From: Tenebrio molitor
Taxonomy: Eukaryota > Arthropoda > Insecta > Coleoptera > Tenebrionidae
DNA length: 64,000 bases
Assembly (NCBI RefSeq): GCF_963966145.1
Contig: NC_091048.1
Coordinates: forward strand, 6,510,001 to 6,574,000
Direction: 5' to 3'
A program made the position numbers and the translations under genes. This document shows positions 42,501 through 47,864 of the stretch, in pieces. Positions within the stretch are counted from its first letter, which is position 1. Every line of letters begins with the position of its first letter. The notes beneath the pieces were generated by a model that saw only the letters and a program-made list of their open reading frames with translations, made no database searches and was not told the DNA's origin.

Positions 42501-43461
42501 TAATTGTAAGATACCAAAATTTGTTGTTAAAATACATTTTCATTAAAGATTGAAATGGAATATGGGTGATTTGAAAAAACTTTATTCTACAGCATTTGGG
42601 AAATAATTTCCTTAATGACGGATTCCACTTTGAAAATAATTTACCATAATTTCTTTTAAATTGTAGCAATTAAGTATCGGACAAAATAAGATTAAAATTT
42701 GGTATAAGAAATGTTGAGGTAGGCAACCCAATAATCACATCTGTACATAGAGTCATCTAATCTCTCTGCTTTGGCAGACACCGAATGAGAACTGACAACC
42801 AGAGATAGTTATTTCCTGTCCAGTTATTTAAAACCCACAGCTGAAGATTCCGCTTGGTGGAACAAAGTACCAGCTGTGTCGTCAGGTGACTTCCACCTGT
42901 GTGTTTAGAGTGCAGACCAGGGAACCTGTTTAACACCATCAACTGACAAAATGATAAATGAGCAAAGTTGAGCACGTCGACAAAACATTGTCGATTGTGT
43001 AGATAAAATGATCACAACAAATTCCCAAACATTAGTCATGTGCACGCGAGATAAAAATAAACGAATAGGTGCACATCTCGTGGTTCTTCTGTTTACAAAC
43101 ATTCTATCACGACAACAATTAGAATTTCGTCGTGCGTTGTCCACCGCTTCCGGTTAGATTTCCCTCATTACCATTCAGATTCTATTTTTTTTTTTTGACT
43201 TACTTTCTGTGGCATTTTGTGGCGCAGGTCTTGATAATTTCGAAGCCGTCAACACTTGAGTCACTTGGACAACTTCGCGTTTCTTCGACGATCCTGCAAC
43301 AAGAGTCGGATTGAGCAAACATTGTGGAGAAACAAAGAACAGATAACGATGATTTACACCCGACTCTCACCTTTTTTGCCAAAACTACCGAACCTCTCTT
43401 TAGTGTGTATCCTTTCGGATGATGAACGACTAAGTTTATCCTTCGAAGGATGCTGGCCCAT
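8698..43461 (-). CDS. MTUS1/MTUS2-like (ATIP/TIP150) microtubule-associated coiled-coil protein, long isoform
   Basis: Joined coding exons on the minus strand are 43371-43461, 43204-43293, 41599-41694, 11690-11826, 11431-11638, 10944-11383, 10705-10889 and 8698-9502: 2052 bases, 683 residues. Every junction is GT-AG and every phase fits. Residues 1-93 are a basic Ser/Pro/Lys-rich N-terminus with a predicted myristoylation signal (MGQHPSK). Residues 124-134 (VAEALAVLVQH) match the conserved block that opens the coiled coil in MTUS1. About 139-450 is a long coiled coil with SLRxVLELK and, at 442-450, HNEELKWKL, the family's C-terminal signature. The tail is Ser/Pro-rich with a basic TPxKSPSNKRPR stretch and ends acidic. 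Vertebrate relatives bind microtubules and EB1 and regulate receptor signalling and migration; the same role is inferred here. I find no SxIP motif. The 29.8-kb intron holds alternative first exons and many transposons. Confidence 0.8.
9503..10704 (-). other. Intron 7 of the MTUS-like gene
   Basis: A 1202-bp intron in phase 2, with donor GTAAGT at 10704 and acceptor at 9503. A 357-bp TIR element (10150-10506) takes up the middle. No other feature is seen. Confidence 0.7.
10150..10506. mobile_element. TIR element (AGTCCATTCAAAAATCAAAA ends)
   Basis: Inverted ends AGTCCATTCAAAAATCAAAA are followed by CCACCA on both sides. It lies within intron 7. The CCACC(A/T) inner boundary links it to the elements at 7076-7497 and 13411-13691. 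Confidence 0.7.
10705..10889 (-). CDS. MTUS-like gene, exon 7
   Basis: 185 bases from acceptor TAG (10890-10891) to donor GTAAGT (10704). It encodes residues 355-415 of the long form, starting ELQSLRVVLELK, which matches the conserved SLKAVLEIK block of vertebrate MTUS1, then heptad-type coiled coil. Confidence 0.88.
10944..11383 (-). CDS. MTUS-like gene, exon 6 (coiled-coil core)
   Basis: 440 bases between acceptor TTCAG (11384-11388) and donor GTGAGA (10943). It encodes residues 209-354: NSKQHELERHLLEE, then KxxEESLDILREENEAI and further Glu/Lys/Leu heptads typical of a parallel coiled coil. Flanking introns are 47 and 54 bp. Confidence 0.88.
11431..11638 (-). CDS. MTUS-like gene, exon 5
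   Basis: 208 bases, phase 0 in and phase 1 out, encoding residues 139-207 (VEAYQVPVLKRQVQKL at the start). Acceptor ACGACAG at 11639-11645, donor GTAAGT at 11430. This is the beginning of the long coiled coil. Confidence 0.85.
11690..11826 (-). CDS. MTUS-like gene, exon 4 (splice hub for alternative N-termini)
   Basis: 137 bases entered in phase 1 after acceptor TTGTTGCAG (11827-11835), with donor GTAAGT at 11689. It encodes residues 94-138, a basic Pro-rich stretch (VKGGRTSPVVRPP, RAPPKPVPR), then AEALAVLVQHLVFN. All four upstream exons examined (41599, 26826, 26660 and possibly 19363) end in phase 1 and can join here. Confidence 0.85.
13285..13396. mobile_element. MITE (CGTGCGATCGA family), 112 bp
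   Basis: Inverted ends CGTGCGATCGAATAAAAAAA. The interior CAAACCACCATT / TGGTTTGAACCAATCAAAGC matches the copy at 47753-47864 in inverse orientation. Confidence 0.75.
13411..13691. mobile_element. TIR element (ATCTGTTTCAAA ends)
   Basis: Left ATCTGTTTCAAAGTCAAAAA and right TTTTTGATTTTGAAACAGAT are inverted repeats, each followed by a CCACC-type boundary. CATAATTCAACAGATGG near the right end is shared with the elements at 7076-7497 and 20641-20780. Confidence 0.65.
14012..14382. repeat. Dispersed repeat with foldback head, copy A
   Basis: The first 170 bp form a palindrome (GCAACGAGGTTCTGTGTAAA ... GCACAGAAACGAGTTGC) with ACGAGCGCAGCAAGG near the apex. A 200-bp single-copy tail follows. An inverted copy of the whole unit lies at 37714-38076. 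Confidence 0.75.
15183..15825. mobile_element. TIR element (CACGGAATTTCGTCA ends) interrupted by a MITE
   Basis: Left GCCACGGAATTTCGTCA and right TGACGAAATTCCGTGAC are inverted repeats. The 15373-15763 MITE lies inside, so the outer element is older. Confidence 0.6.
15373..15763. mobile_element. Tc1/mariner-type MITE, 391 bp
   Basis: Ends TACAGTGTGGAATAAAATGA and inverse, with the arm match continuing through TTTACATCTAGT. TA at both outer edges fits TA target duplication. Nested in the element at 15183-15825. Confidence 0.8.
16099..16335. mobile_element. TA-flanked MITE (GTGATCAA-AATGACTGA ends)
   Basis: Left TACGGTGTGATCAAGAATGA and right TCATTGTTGATCACGCTGTA are inverted repeats, extending to GTAACAATGAAA / TTTCATTGTCAAC. 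Confidence 0.75.
16856..17064. mobile_element. TA-flanked MITE (TACAAGGT ends)
   Basis: TACAAGGTAATAAAGGACTG at the left pairs with CAGTCCTTCTTCATCACCTT at the right, 209 bp in all. It shares ACTGTTTGA-TTGGCAA with the element at 24659-25016. Confidence 0.7.
18095..18195. repeat. Imperfect foldback with CCTCGGCTGCGCCTCG apex
   Basis: GTGCACCTCTGCCAAAAAG and the inverse CTCAGACGAAAAAGATGCAC flank AAGCCTCGGCTGCGCCTCGA. Weaker pairing than the other foldbacks, but the apex is of the same kind. Confidence 0.45.
18500..20000. other. Less AT-rich intronic island; possible promoter region
   Basis: This stretch is richer in G+C than the surrounding intron and shows no transposon ends. It contains several fair-sized open frames (18626-19012 minus, 19298-19600 plus, 19745-19993 plus) with no recognisable domain. 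A strong minus-strand splice donor at 19362 (CAG|GTGAGC) is preceded by an in-phase ATG; see the entry at 19363-19381. Confidence 0.4.
19363..19381 (-). CDS. Possible alternative first coding exon of the MTUS-like gene
   Basis: An ATG at 19381 followed by six codons (MYVDET) ends at a consensus donor CAG|GTGAGC in phase 1, the phase required by exon 4 at 11826. An in-frame stop (TGA) lies shortly upstream. The piece is so short that chance is a real alternative. Confidence 0.25.
20641..20780. repeat. Fragment of the CCACCTGTTGAATTA element family
   Basis: ATCACCACCTGTTGAATTAG repeats the inner motif of the elements at 7076 and 13411, and a partial inverted match (TCAAATCAAAAAATTTTGA) closes the right side. 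Boundaries are unclear. Confidence 0.45.
21397..21537. repeat. Foldback repeat
   Basis: GGTTTTCCTTT ... ACTATTTCTCAAAACT pairs with AGTTTTGAGAAATAGT ... AGGAAAACC about 60 bp further on. Non-coding. Confidence 0.65.
21716..22385 (-). mobile_element. 3' end of a non-LTR retrotransposon with restriction-like endonuclease domain
   Basis: Minus-strand open sequence from about 22385 to the TAA at 21940 reads ...LENDNYKLYFDRTVLTD, then NRPDIIILNKQQKQAYLLDI, AVPNSHNI, KYLELS, LPFIISATGIVP and SCHIVRKFLN. This order matches the C-terminal restriction-like endonuclease region of R2/R4/NeSL-like LINEs; RPD...D is the nuclease core. About 220 bp of 3' UTR follow, ending in an A-rich run on the minus strand near 21716. 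The 5' part, with reverse transcriptase, is absent, so this is a 5'-truncated insertion. The reading frame is still open, suggesting a fairly recent copy. Confidence 0.75.
24049..24244. mobile_element. Foldback MITE (ATCGGGTGTTCATTTAAATTT family), copy 1
   Basis: Left ATCGGGTGTTCATTTAAATT, then TTGGCGTTGAAGAGTCGATT; the right end is the inverse, ending AAATGAACACCTGAT. Five copies occur in the window. Confidence 0.85.
24659..25016. mobile_element. TIR element (ACTGTTTGAGTTGGCAA arms)
   Basis: TTACTGTTTGAGTTGGCAA near the left pairs with TTGCCAACTCAAACAGTAA near the right, with outer TGAG/CTCA. About 358 bp; no coding capacity. Confidence 0.6.
25377..25681. mobile_element. TIR element (CTATA-CTTTTTATCTGC arms)
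   Basis: Left CTATACTAAGGACAACGTAA and right GTTATAACGGCAATACTATAG are inverted, with ATTTTATCTGCCCCGCCCA / GGGCGGAGCAGATAAAAA inside them. It abuts the next element at 25682. Confidence 0.6.
25682..25936. mobile_element. TIR element (GGACACGGAATCTTGGCCA arms)
   Basis: Left AGTATTATTCTGGACACGGA and right TCCGTGTCCGGAATAGTAT are inverted and continue through ATCTTGGCCA. Placed end to end with the element at 25377-25681. Confidence 0.7.
26660..26741 (-). CDS. MTUS-like gene, alternative first exon B (hydrophobic N-terminus)
   Basis: ATG at 26741 and 27 codons end at a strong donor, GG|GTGAGT (26659), in phase 1, as needed for exon 4 at 11826. The peptide starts MTLPAVQVLRWYFFFYDK and ends MRPELR. 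It is rich in Trp, Tyr and Phe and could sit in or on a membrane. Joined to exons 4-8 the product is 618 residues. It resembles in kind, not in sequence, the short hydrophobic-start ATIP1 isoform of vertebrate MTUS1. Expression is not proven. Confidence 0.6.
26826..27018 (-). CDS. MTUS-like gene, alternative first exon C (basic N-terminus)
   Basis: From ATG at 27018 (MGPLYRLSSLF) 64 codons run to donor AAAG|GTACTG (26825), phase 1, again compatible with exon 4. The second half is basic: MGFKGKKNKFNS, then KEAERIKTKTYMWASIRIPR. Joined to exons 4-8 it gives 655 residues. An internal Met (MGFKG) is a possible later start with a Gly at position 2. A 58-codon frame in the same phase lies immediately upstream and is cut off by one TAG. 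Confidence 0.55.
27049..27225 (-). CDS. 58-codon upstream ORF in frame with exon C
   Basis: ATG at 27225 has a good insect start context (ACAAAAATGTC). It reads MSHIEQPTIAHSPIKTE and ends SPPSPEHRVPSVSTTSQ, then TAG at 27049-27051. The frame resumes in the same phase: ten codons later comes the ATG of exon C. The Ser/Pro-rich composition resembles the rest of the protein. It may be a regulatory uORF, an N-terminal extension by stop readthrough, or a broken allele. Confidence 0.4.
   Translation of the reverse strand: MSHIEQPTIAHSPIKTETNVSPWGQERLLRNRKSSEESSFLSPPSPEHRVPSVSTTSQ
28122..28176. repeat. Short perfect-stem hairpin
   Basis: TCTTTATGGTCTACGG pairs with CCGTGGGCCATAAAGA around ATCAAGTGAT. 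It sits between partly inverted TTTTATGCAC motifs at about 27800 and 28225, so it may be the centre of a larger foldback. Confidence 0.5.
28335..28495. repeat. Dispersed repeat carrying a minisatellite, copy B (inverse)
   Basis: Inverse of 1335-1555: TAATGCTAAAGTGTCACTTC followed by two units of AAAGTTATTATCTCCGCTG type. It differs in unit number from copy A. Confidence 0.7.
29267..29437. repeat. Direct duplicate of unknown nature, copy 1
   Basis: About 170 bp match 33493-33664 in the same orientation, including ACACGCTCCTGGCAAAAA, CCAGCTCTCGTAC, CAACACGTGTGTGCAATTT and AAATCGGACTCAACCTTTCA. No inverted ends or shared flanks are visible. Not protein-coding in a conserved frame. Confidence 0.65.
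30335..31395 (+). mobile_element. Decayed THAP-domain DNA transposon (P-element-like?)
   Basis: Inverted ends ACAACACAGTAAACCTATAG, matching through AACGCAAACTCC, bound 1061 bp. Inside, one frame reads KPCGTRHRNPIKYPGHFMEW up to a stop near 30660; another (about 30655-30800) continues with YTVCGLHF and later AVPSTQYNFPPF. Together they outline a C2CH THAP zinc finger (Cys, then Trp, then CxxHF and AVPS) split by a frameshift. THAP domains mark P-element transposases and relatives. A second open frame (31010-31204) is unrecognised. I found no clear 8-bp target duplication. The catalytic part is missing. Confidence 0.6.
31602..32765. mobile_element. Non-autonomous hAT element with nested MITE
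   Basis: It starts TAGTGATGGATAAATGACC and ends GGACCTCACAACACTA, flanked by the perfect 8-bp target duplication CATCTCTC (31594-31601 and 32766-32773). Subterminal GACCGGTCA/TTGACCGGTC repeats at both ends fit transposase binding sites. No transposase frame. The MITE at 32219-32575 is inserted inside. 8-bp duplications and TAGxGxTG ends are hAT hallmarks. Confidence 0.85.
32219..32575. mobile_element. MITE, 357 bp (inverse copy of 1913-2268)
   Basis: TATACTCAATTTCATATAAA at the left and the inverse at the right. Nearly identical over its whole length to the copy at 1913-2268, and lies inside the hAT element. Confidence 0.85.
32863..33385. mobile_element. TA-flanked Tc1/mariner-type element with internal foldback, copy 1
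   Basis: CAGTTGGT at the left and ACCAACTG at the right are flanked by TA. The centre (about 33130-33275) is a palindrome: ACTCGTTCTTGTGTAAATTG with the inverse near GCCAATTTACACACGAACG. Copy 2 is at 48726-49187. Confidence 0.75.
33493..33664. repeat. Direct duplicate of unknown nature, copy 2
   Basis: Same-strand match of 29267-29437, 4.2 kb away, with small indels. See that entry. Confidence 0.65.
33665..34788. other. Less AT-rich intronic stretch
   Basis: No transposon ends seen. A minus-strand frame at 33811-34014 (basic, rich in Arg, His and Ser) lacks a convincing donor or known domain, so I do not call it an exon. Possible regulatory sequence. Confidence 0.35.
34789..35002. mobile_element. 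Foldback MITE (GGGTGTTCATTTAAATTT family), copy 2
   Basis: Left GACGGGTGTTCATTTAAATT, right AAATTTAAATGAACACCTGAT, with GTTGAAGAGTCGATTGTGAA / TTCACAATCGACTCTTCAAC inside the arms. Confidence 0.85.
35863..36025. mobile_element. Foldback MITE (same family), copy 3, left arm decayed
   Basis: It retains TTGTGAACGCACCACTCGTC, the centre AGTGAGGTTAGATTTAAACA and the right end AAATGAACACCCGAT. The outer left arm is not recognisable. Confidence 0.75.
37714..38076. repeat. Dispersed repeat with foldback head, copy B (inverse of 14012-14382)
   Basis: Inverse match over the full length. CCTCGCTGCGCTCGT is the inverse of the apex motif ACGAGCGCAGCGAGG. Confidence 0.8.
38901..39040 (+). repeat. 5S rRNA-derived sequence (SINE3-like or 5S pseudogene)
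   Basis: CAGTGAAGTGAAGCAACATC and TTTGGATGGGTGGTCGTAGG align with the internal control region of eukaryotic 5S rRNA (box A GTTAAGCAACATCGGGC, box C GGATGGGTGACCGC). The 5' third of 5S is missing, and a non-5S tail follows. Near-direct repeats CTTTATTAGCAAAGCT (38879) and CTTTATTAGCAAAACT (39050) flank it, as expected for a retroposed copy. Divergence rules out a functional 5S gene. Confidence 0.65.
39201..40034. repeat. Long-armed foldback element
   Basis: Arms 39201-39366 and 39877-40034 are inverted copies of each other (TAATGGTTGCGAATAGGCTA ... TAGCCTATTCACAACCATTTA, and AACAATGTATCACAAGTATG / ACTTGTGATACATTGTTG). A smaller palindrome (39690-39800) in the loop has GCCTCGGCTAAAGCGCCTCG at its apex. 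The open frames at 39350-39619 and 39631-40047 cross the arms and are not genes. Confidence 0.7.
40075..40372 (+). pseudogene. Relic of a repeated arthropod protein family (CNMSLKxHF...GERFHQDI)
   Basis: The + strand reads FKNVIKKFLGNH, then LGCNMSLKMHFLFSHL, FPKNLSAVSEE, stop, GERFHQDIKEMERRYQGRW. This order is familiar from a multicopy family of uncharacterised proteins in arthropod genomes, probably of transposon origin. One in-frame TAA replaces a residue, and both ends are missing. It lies directly after the long-armed foldback. Confidence 0.55.
40421..41598. other. Intronic, no feature recognised
   Basis: Several small open frames on both strands (for example 40663-40962 plus), none with splice sites or a known domain. 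It borders exon 3 of the MTUS-like gene. Confidence 0.4.
41599..41694 (-). CDS. MTUS-like gene, exon 3
   Basis: 96 bases, phase 1 in and out, with acceptor CTTTTTGTAG (41695-41704) and donor AAAG|GTGAGC (41598). It encodes residues 62-92, NKKTTPTSSLSESKPKRTPP and onward: a basic Ser/Thr/Pro/Lys composition typical of microtubule-binding linkers. Being phase 1-1, it can be skipped without a frameshift. Confidence 0.7.
41695..43203 (-). other. Intron 2 of the MTUS-like gene
   Basis: 1509 bp with GT-AG ends. No transposon ends or RNA gene recognised. Confidence 0.55.
43204..43293 (-). CDS. MTUS-like gene, exon 2
   Basis: 90 bases, phase 1 in and out, with acceptor TTGTTGCAG (43294-43302) and donor GAAA|GTAAGT (43203). 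It encodes residues 32-60, SSKKREVVQVTQVLTASKLS and onward. Only this frame continues open from exon 1 into exon 3. A 77-bp intron separates it from exon 1. Confidence 0.7.
43371..43461 (-). CDS. MTUS-like gene, exon 1 of the long isoform (predicted N-myristoylation)
   Basis: ATG at 43461, preceded by an in-frame TAA, opens 30 codons up to donor AAAG|GTGAGA (43370), phase 1. The peptide starts MGQHPSKDKLSRSSSER and ends RFGSFGKK. Gly2 and Ser6 followed by Lys7 fit the N-myristoyltransferase consensus, and the basic residues would support membrane contact. The start context is AAAATGG. Upstream sequence to 43944 may be 5' UTR or promoter; an hAT insertion begins at 43945. Confidence 0.65.
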
Positions 43462-43944
43462 TTTTACAATTTAATCCGTACCATCTTTGAATATCACAGA
43501 TATAAGTGTGTCATGACGATGACGGTGGCAATTTGTAATTATCGACAAAAAGTCCGCTTTTGCGAATCATCTTTGGATGGAAGAGTCAAGGTGACCGTCA
43601 AAAATCATTTAACTGTAAAAATTCAGACGATGGGTAAATACCAGCCGAATCATTTGAATAGAGGAGTTTCCCCAAGACGGGAAATGGAATGCTTGGCGAA
43701 TTCGCGAAGGCTGTATTTTCGTCTCGGTGGAGAGTTTTTGTCACCCTATCGGTGTGCAAGTGTTCGCCTGTGCATTGTAAGAATAGCCAGCCGTTGACGA
43801 CGACCTATAATTTGCTTCTCTAAATAGACTACAAATATAATAACACAGCCGTTCGACATTAGCGAGCGGGGTTTCGATCTCAAATTGATTTCAAAATGTT
43901 TCCTACAAAGAGACCTCAACAAAAGAAACATCAACTGTCTGTTC
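43462..43944 (-). promoter_or_regulatory. 5' flank of the long isoform (UTR/promoter region)
   Basis: Less AT-rich, without transposon ends, lying between the long-form ATG and the hAT insertion. The plus-strand frame 43450-43797 overlaps exon 1 antisense and shows no domain. No clear TATA box found; assignment rests on position only. Confidence 0.35.
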
Positions 43945-46778
43945 TAGGGATGGGACATCGAACACAAACATCGATGTTCAATATCGGTGTTGACATCGGT
44001 AGCGACCATCGATGGGTAGAAAACATCGAACAAAAAACATCGATATTTTGAAACATCGATGGTATTAAAAATTGGGGCGAAAATAGTCATTTGAACATAT
44101 TAAATTAATAAGTTGATAAAAAAACATGTTTAATCACTGTTTAAAGTACAAAACTAAAATATCAAAAAATTAAAATTAGGTAGGTATCCAACTAGAATTA
44201 CGAAAATTATAGATTCCAGAAACTTTTATCAATAGATTGCAAAAATAATAACATTGACAACCGTTTCCCTTTTAATCTATTCCGTTGCTGAGTTACAGTT
44301 TGCCCAGCTTTAGAAAAAAGTCGTTCAGATGGAACGGATGTTGCGACTGTTGTCAAAAATTTTAATGCAATTTTCGCAAGTATGGGATAAGTATTTGTCA
44401 TCCCTTTCCACCAAGCCAGTGGGTTTTTGTCCAAAGGTATAACTTTTGTTCTTAAATATAACGTAAGTTCAGGTATAGAGGCGTCATCCCTGTCCCCTGA
44501 ATTTTCATCTACCAAGCGTCCATGATCAGCCCACAAATCAAATGTCTCTGATTCTTCCTCCGTAGCTGTATCTGTAATAAATTATATTTAAATATTTTTT
44601 AATTATTTACGTATACAATACTTACCTCCTGGAATTTGAACTGGTTCGTTGGCAATGTTGGCATTTATATTATTTGCCATGTCATTCTCAGCCTCCTGCA
44701 TTATTAAGTTCTGCACAGCTTCCGTTGCCTCGGTACAATAAAGTGCGTTCCTGAAGTACATTTTTTTGAATCGTGGATCCAAAAGTGTTGCAATTTGCAA
44801 TAAATATACTTTTTCTGCTGGGAAGAAACGTTTTTCACATTCCGTTGTCAATCCTGCCTTTAAAAGTTTTCCTATTTCATGTTGTGGATTAGTGTTCAAA
44901 ATTTTATTGTGAAGATTAAAAGCCATTGGGATCACCAAACTAGTAGTTGTATAGGCTTGGCCTCCAATTTCATTGGTGGCAGCTTCAAACGGCTGCAATA
45001 AGTTTTGAATTTCAATCAAGTCTAAAATTTCTCTCGCTGTCACCATAACCGGAGCGGTTGGATGGCGGTTTATTATTTGGTTTACAACTTCCCGTAGTTC
45101 CAAAAATCGCACAATCATGTGATAAGTAGAGTTCCACCGCGTTGGTACTTCTTGTATTAATTTTTTTGGGTTATTTTGTTCTTGATGCTTTCTCAACTCG
45201 TCACTGGCATTATTACTCTTCTTAAACCAAGTAACAATATCTTTTACCTTCTTGATAAGTAGTTTAACATCGTCATGATGCAATAGCGCTCGTTCCACTA
45301 CCAAATTCAATTGATGGGCAAAACAATGCAAATGCCTCCTTTTTCCGAAAATAGTTTCCACTGACTTTGTTATATTTCGGGCTCCATCACTAATTACCGC
45401 CGTCACTTTTTCATTTTTAATTTCCCATTCGGCAAAAATGTTATTTAGTTTTTCTTCTAAATAAGCTGCTGTATGTCTTTCATTCAATTCAAACACTCCC
45501 AAAGTTGCGGATGTAATGGCCGAATTTTCTAAAAAGTGTATGGTTAGCCCTAAAAAACTTCTGGATTGAAAAGTTTCCGTCCAGATGTCGGTTGTTACAC
45601 TGTAGTGGTCCAACGAAGCTATTTTAGATTTAAATAATTGAGAAATCACGTCGTATTTATTTTCCAAAAGCTTAGTAATAGTTTTTCTTGAAGGAATTGT
45701 GTAATTAGGTGTAGTTACTTTTAATAAATGCCGGAAACCTTCATTTTCAATTACTGACAGAGGTTGGTAATCGTGACAAATCATGTAAGTAATAGCATTT
45801 GTTATTTTAATGTTCTTAGTACCGCCTTCTTTACATGACGCTAGTTCATCAAAGGATTCACCAATAGTCTTTTGTCTTTTAGACAGATATCTTTGGGTTG
45901 GAGAAAAATTAACACTCGTACTAGTACTAGGCTGGTCACAATCTAAATCTTCCTCCATGTCAGTGCTGCAAAATGAAGCTGAGGGTGGCGGTGAACGTGC
46001 GATAGTTACGGTACTAGCCAAACTAGTAGAACTTTCATTTTCACGGTTAAAACTAGAAGTACTTGAAGTAGTGGAATTGGCGAAAGTTATTTCTAATTCC
46101 TTAGCTGTTTTTTGACTGCGAATTTGCTTGTGCATACTCGTAAGGTGGCACTTTAAATTCGATGTATTTCCACTCGTTTTAATTTTTTTAGAGCATAATT
46201 TGCACCTTGCATAAGCGTTATCAACTTTTTCAAAAAATCTCCAAAATAAACTTTTAGGTGGCATATTGATCTATAAAAATGAAATAAAACTGTAAAAGTT
46301 ATTTTTGAAATTAGCTATAACTTGTATTTTAAAATTAGAATAGGAGTAAATTGCAAAAGAGATAAGTATTTTACATAATAGGTAAAATGTAAATTTAAAA
46401 ATATACTTACAAAAATTGGTAAACATAAGAAAAGAAGAAGTCTTTCACTTTTGTTCTGTTCACTTTCAACTCAGACTCAGAATGAAACGCAAAAGCAAAT
46501 GTGATGGCAGCGGAAAGTGGAAAACTGGAAACGATCAATCGATCCCGATCTGCGAAGTCAGTGCCAAATATACACGTGCACTTCCCAGAAGGGCCGTTCA
46601 CGTCTTCTCTTGGAAACTATATTCCTGTTTGTTTTTTTTTTGTCGATGTTCGATGTTTTATTACGAACATCGATAAAATATCGACGTTTGAAAAAGAATA
46701 CCATCGATGTCAAAATATCGAAGATTGAAATCAAAACATCGATGTTCGGCTAACATCGATGTATATCGCCCATCCCTA
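43945..46778 (-). mobile_element. Apparently intact autonomous hAT transposon
   Basis: Starts TAGGGATGGGACATCGA and ends ATATCGCCCATCCCTA (10 bp of perfect TIR), flanked by the perfect 8-bp target duplication GTCTGTTC (43937-43944 and 46779-46786). Both subterminal regions (43960-44070 and 46640-46765) carry many copies of AACATCGAT/TATCGA in either orientation, the likely transposase binding sites. It holds a full transposase gene. Perfect duplication and an open gene argue for a recent insertion. Confidence 0.9.
44207..46264 (-). CDS. hAT-family transposase (BED zinc finger, hATC dimerisation domain)
   Basis: Exon 1 46264-44626 and exon 2 44571-44207, with a 54-bp GT-AG intron (GTAAGT ... 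TTACAG), give 667 residues. Residues 21-45 form a BED zinc finger (C21-x2-C24 ... H40-x4-H45). The RNase H-like core shows D226 in TTDIW and D293 in ISDGARN, then HCFAH (313-317) and TRW (375-377) before the insertion domain. The third acidic residue is probably in PELTLYL in exon 2. The C-terminus has SERLFSKAGQT, the hATC hallmark. It cuts and pastes its own element using the TIRs and subterminal repeats. No stop or frameshift is seen. The intron interrupts exactly before the hATC domain, so the last 121 residues need splicing, which might also control activity. Confidence 0.9.
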
Positions 46779-46786
46779 GTCTGTTC

Positions 46787-47566
46787 GGAAAACATCTCTT
46801 ATTAAATATGGCATGTGTGGTGTTAATAAATTCGTACTCTCTGTGTGGTAAAAATGAACATGTTTCATTAGTCATTACTAAATTTGTCTAAATGGCTCCA
46901 GGTCGTTGTTAAGGAAAATTCTTTAAAACAAAAACAAAAAATAATTCAGTTTTTTATTTTTTGTAAAACCTTACTGCTTGGTCTACTTGCAATGTACAAT
47001 AGTTATTTTTGGTTGTATTATATTAAATAATATTTTACCAGAAATTACAAATATTTTAAGCTAACAATGTCGGATCATTGTTTACATTTTTAGTCATTAT
47101 AACGTTCCATGCAGAACCTTGGATGAAATTTATTTGGTTTTAAAAATAGGTACATGGTGTCTAACTTATGCAAAAAATACATATGTGCTGACTATTAACT
47201 TGTGCAATAACAGGAAATCAATTAAGATAAAAGTAAAATACATGTTAATTTAATTGATTTTAACAGAGTATGAAAAGGAGAATATGTACTTATTAATTAA
47301 CGAAATAATAATTGATTGTCAGTTGGTTTTTTGTTACCTCAATTGGTTTCAGTCTTAAAATTTAAAGTTGTTCGAAGTACAAGGCTGATATAATTTTTTG
47401 TTATTTTGCAAATGTTTTTTGTGGTTAACACTATTTTATATCTTTTCTTTCATTGTCTACATCGAACATTTTTGTGACAAGACAATTTTTTTGAATGAAA
47501 ATAAAACTGCATTCTTTAAAAATTGTGCTAAATGAAAAATGTCACATTTTTATTTAAATAACCAAT
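46787..47566. other. Intergenic, AT-rich
   Basis: I see no gene or repeat boundary. Confidence 0.4.
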
Positions 47567-47718
47567 ATCGGATGTTCATTTAAATTTCCCGTCAAAGTGG
47601 GCCTTGAAGAGTCGATTGTGAACGCACGGCTCCTCAAACTGTAAAAAGTGAGATTAGATTTAAACATCTGATCCGTGATCCGTGGTGCGTTCACAATTGA
47701 CTCAGCGCCAACTATTTT
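47567..47718. mobile_element. Foldback MITE (GGGTGTTCATTTAAATTT family), copy 4, right end missing
   Basis: Begins ATCGGATGTTCATTTAAATT and keeps GAAGAGTCGATTGTGAACGC and the centre, but stops after GCGCCAACT; the outer right arm is lost. Confidence 0.8.
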
Positions 47719-47752
47719 TATTATTAATGAGTCAACATTATTCAAATAGTAA

Positions 47753-47864
47753 CGTGCGATCGATTAAAAAAAAAATCGAGTTACCTGGATTGTGCTATTC
47801 TGATGCTTTGATTGGTTCAAACCACCATTCTCACCTACTCTAATTTTTTTTATTCGATCGCACG
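47753..47864. mobile_element. MITE (CGTGCGATCGA family), inverse copy
   Basis: Inverse of 13285-13396, with ends CGTGCGATCGATTAAAAAAA and ATTCGATCGCACG. It lies 35 bp from the truncated foldback MITE. Confidence 0.75.

Noticed and set aside
43450..43797. 115-codon plus-strand frame
   Set aside because: Overlaps exon 1 of the MTUS-like gene antisense and has no recognisable domain or homologue.
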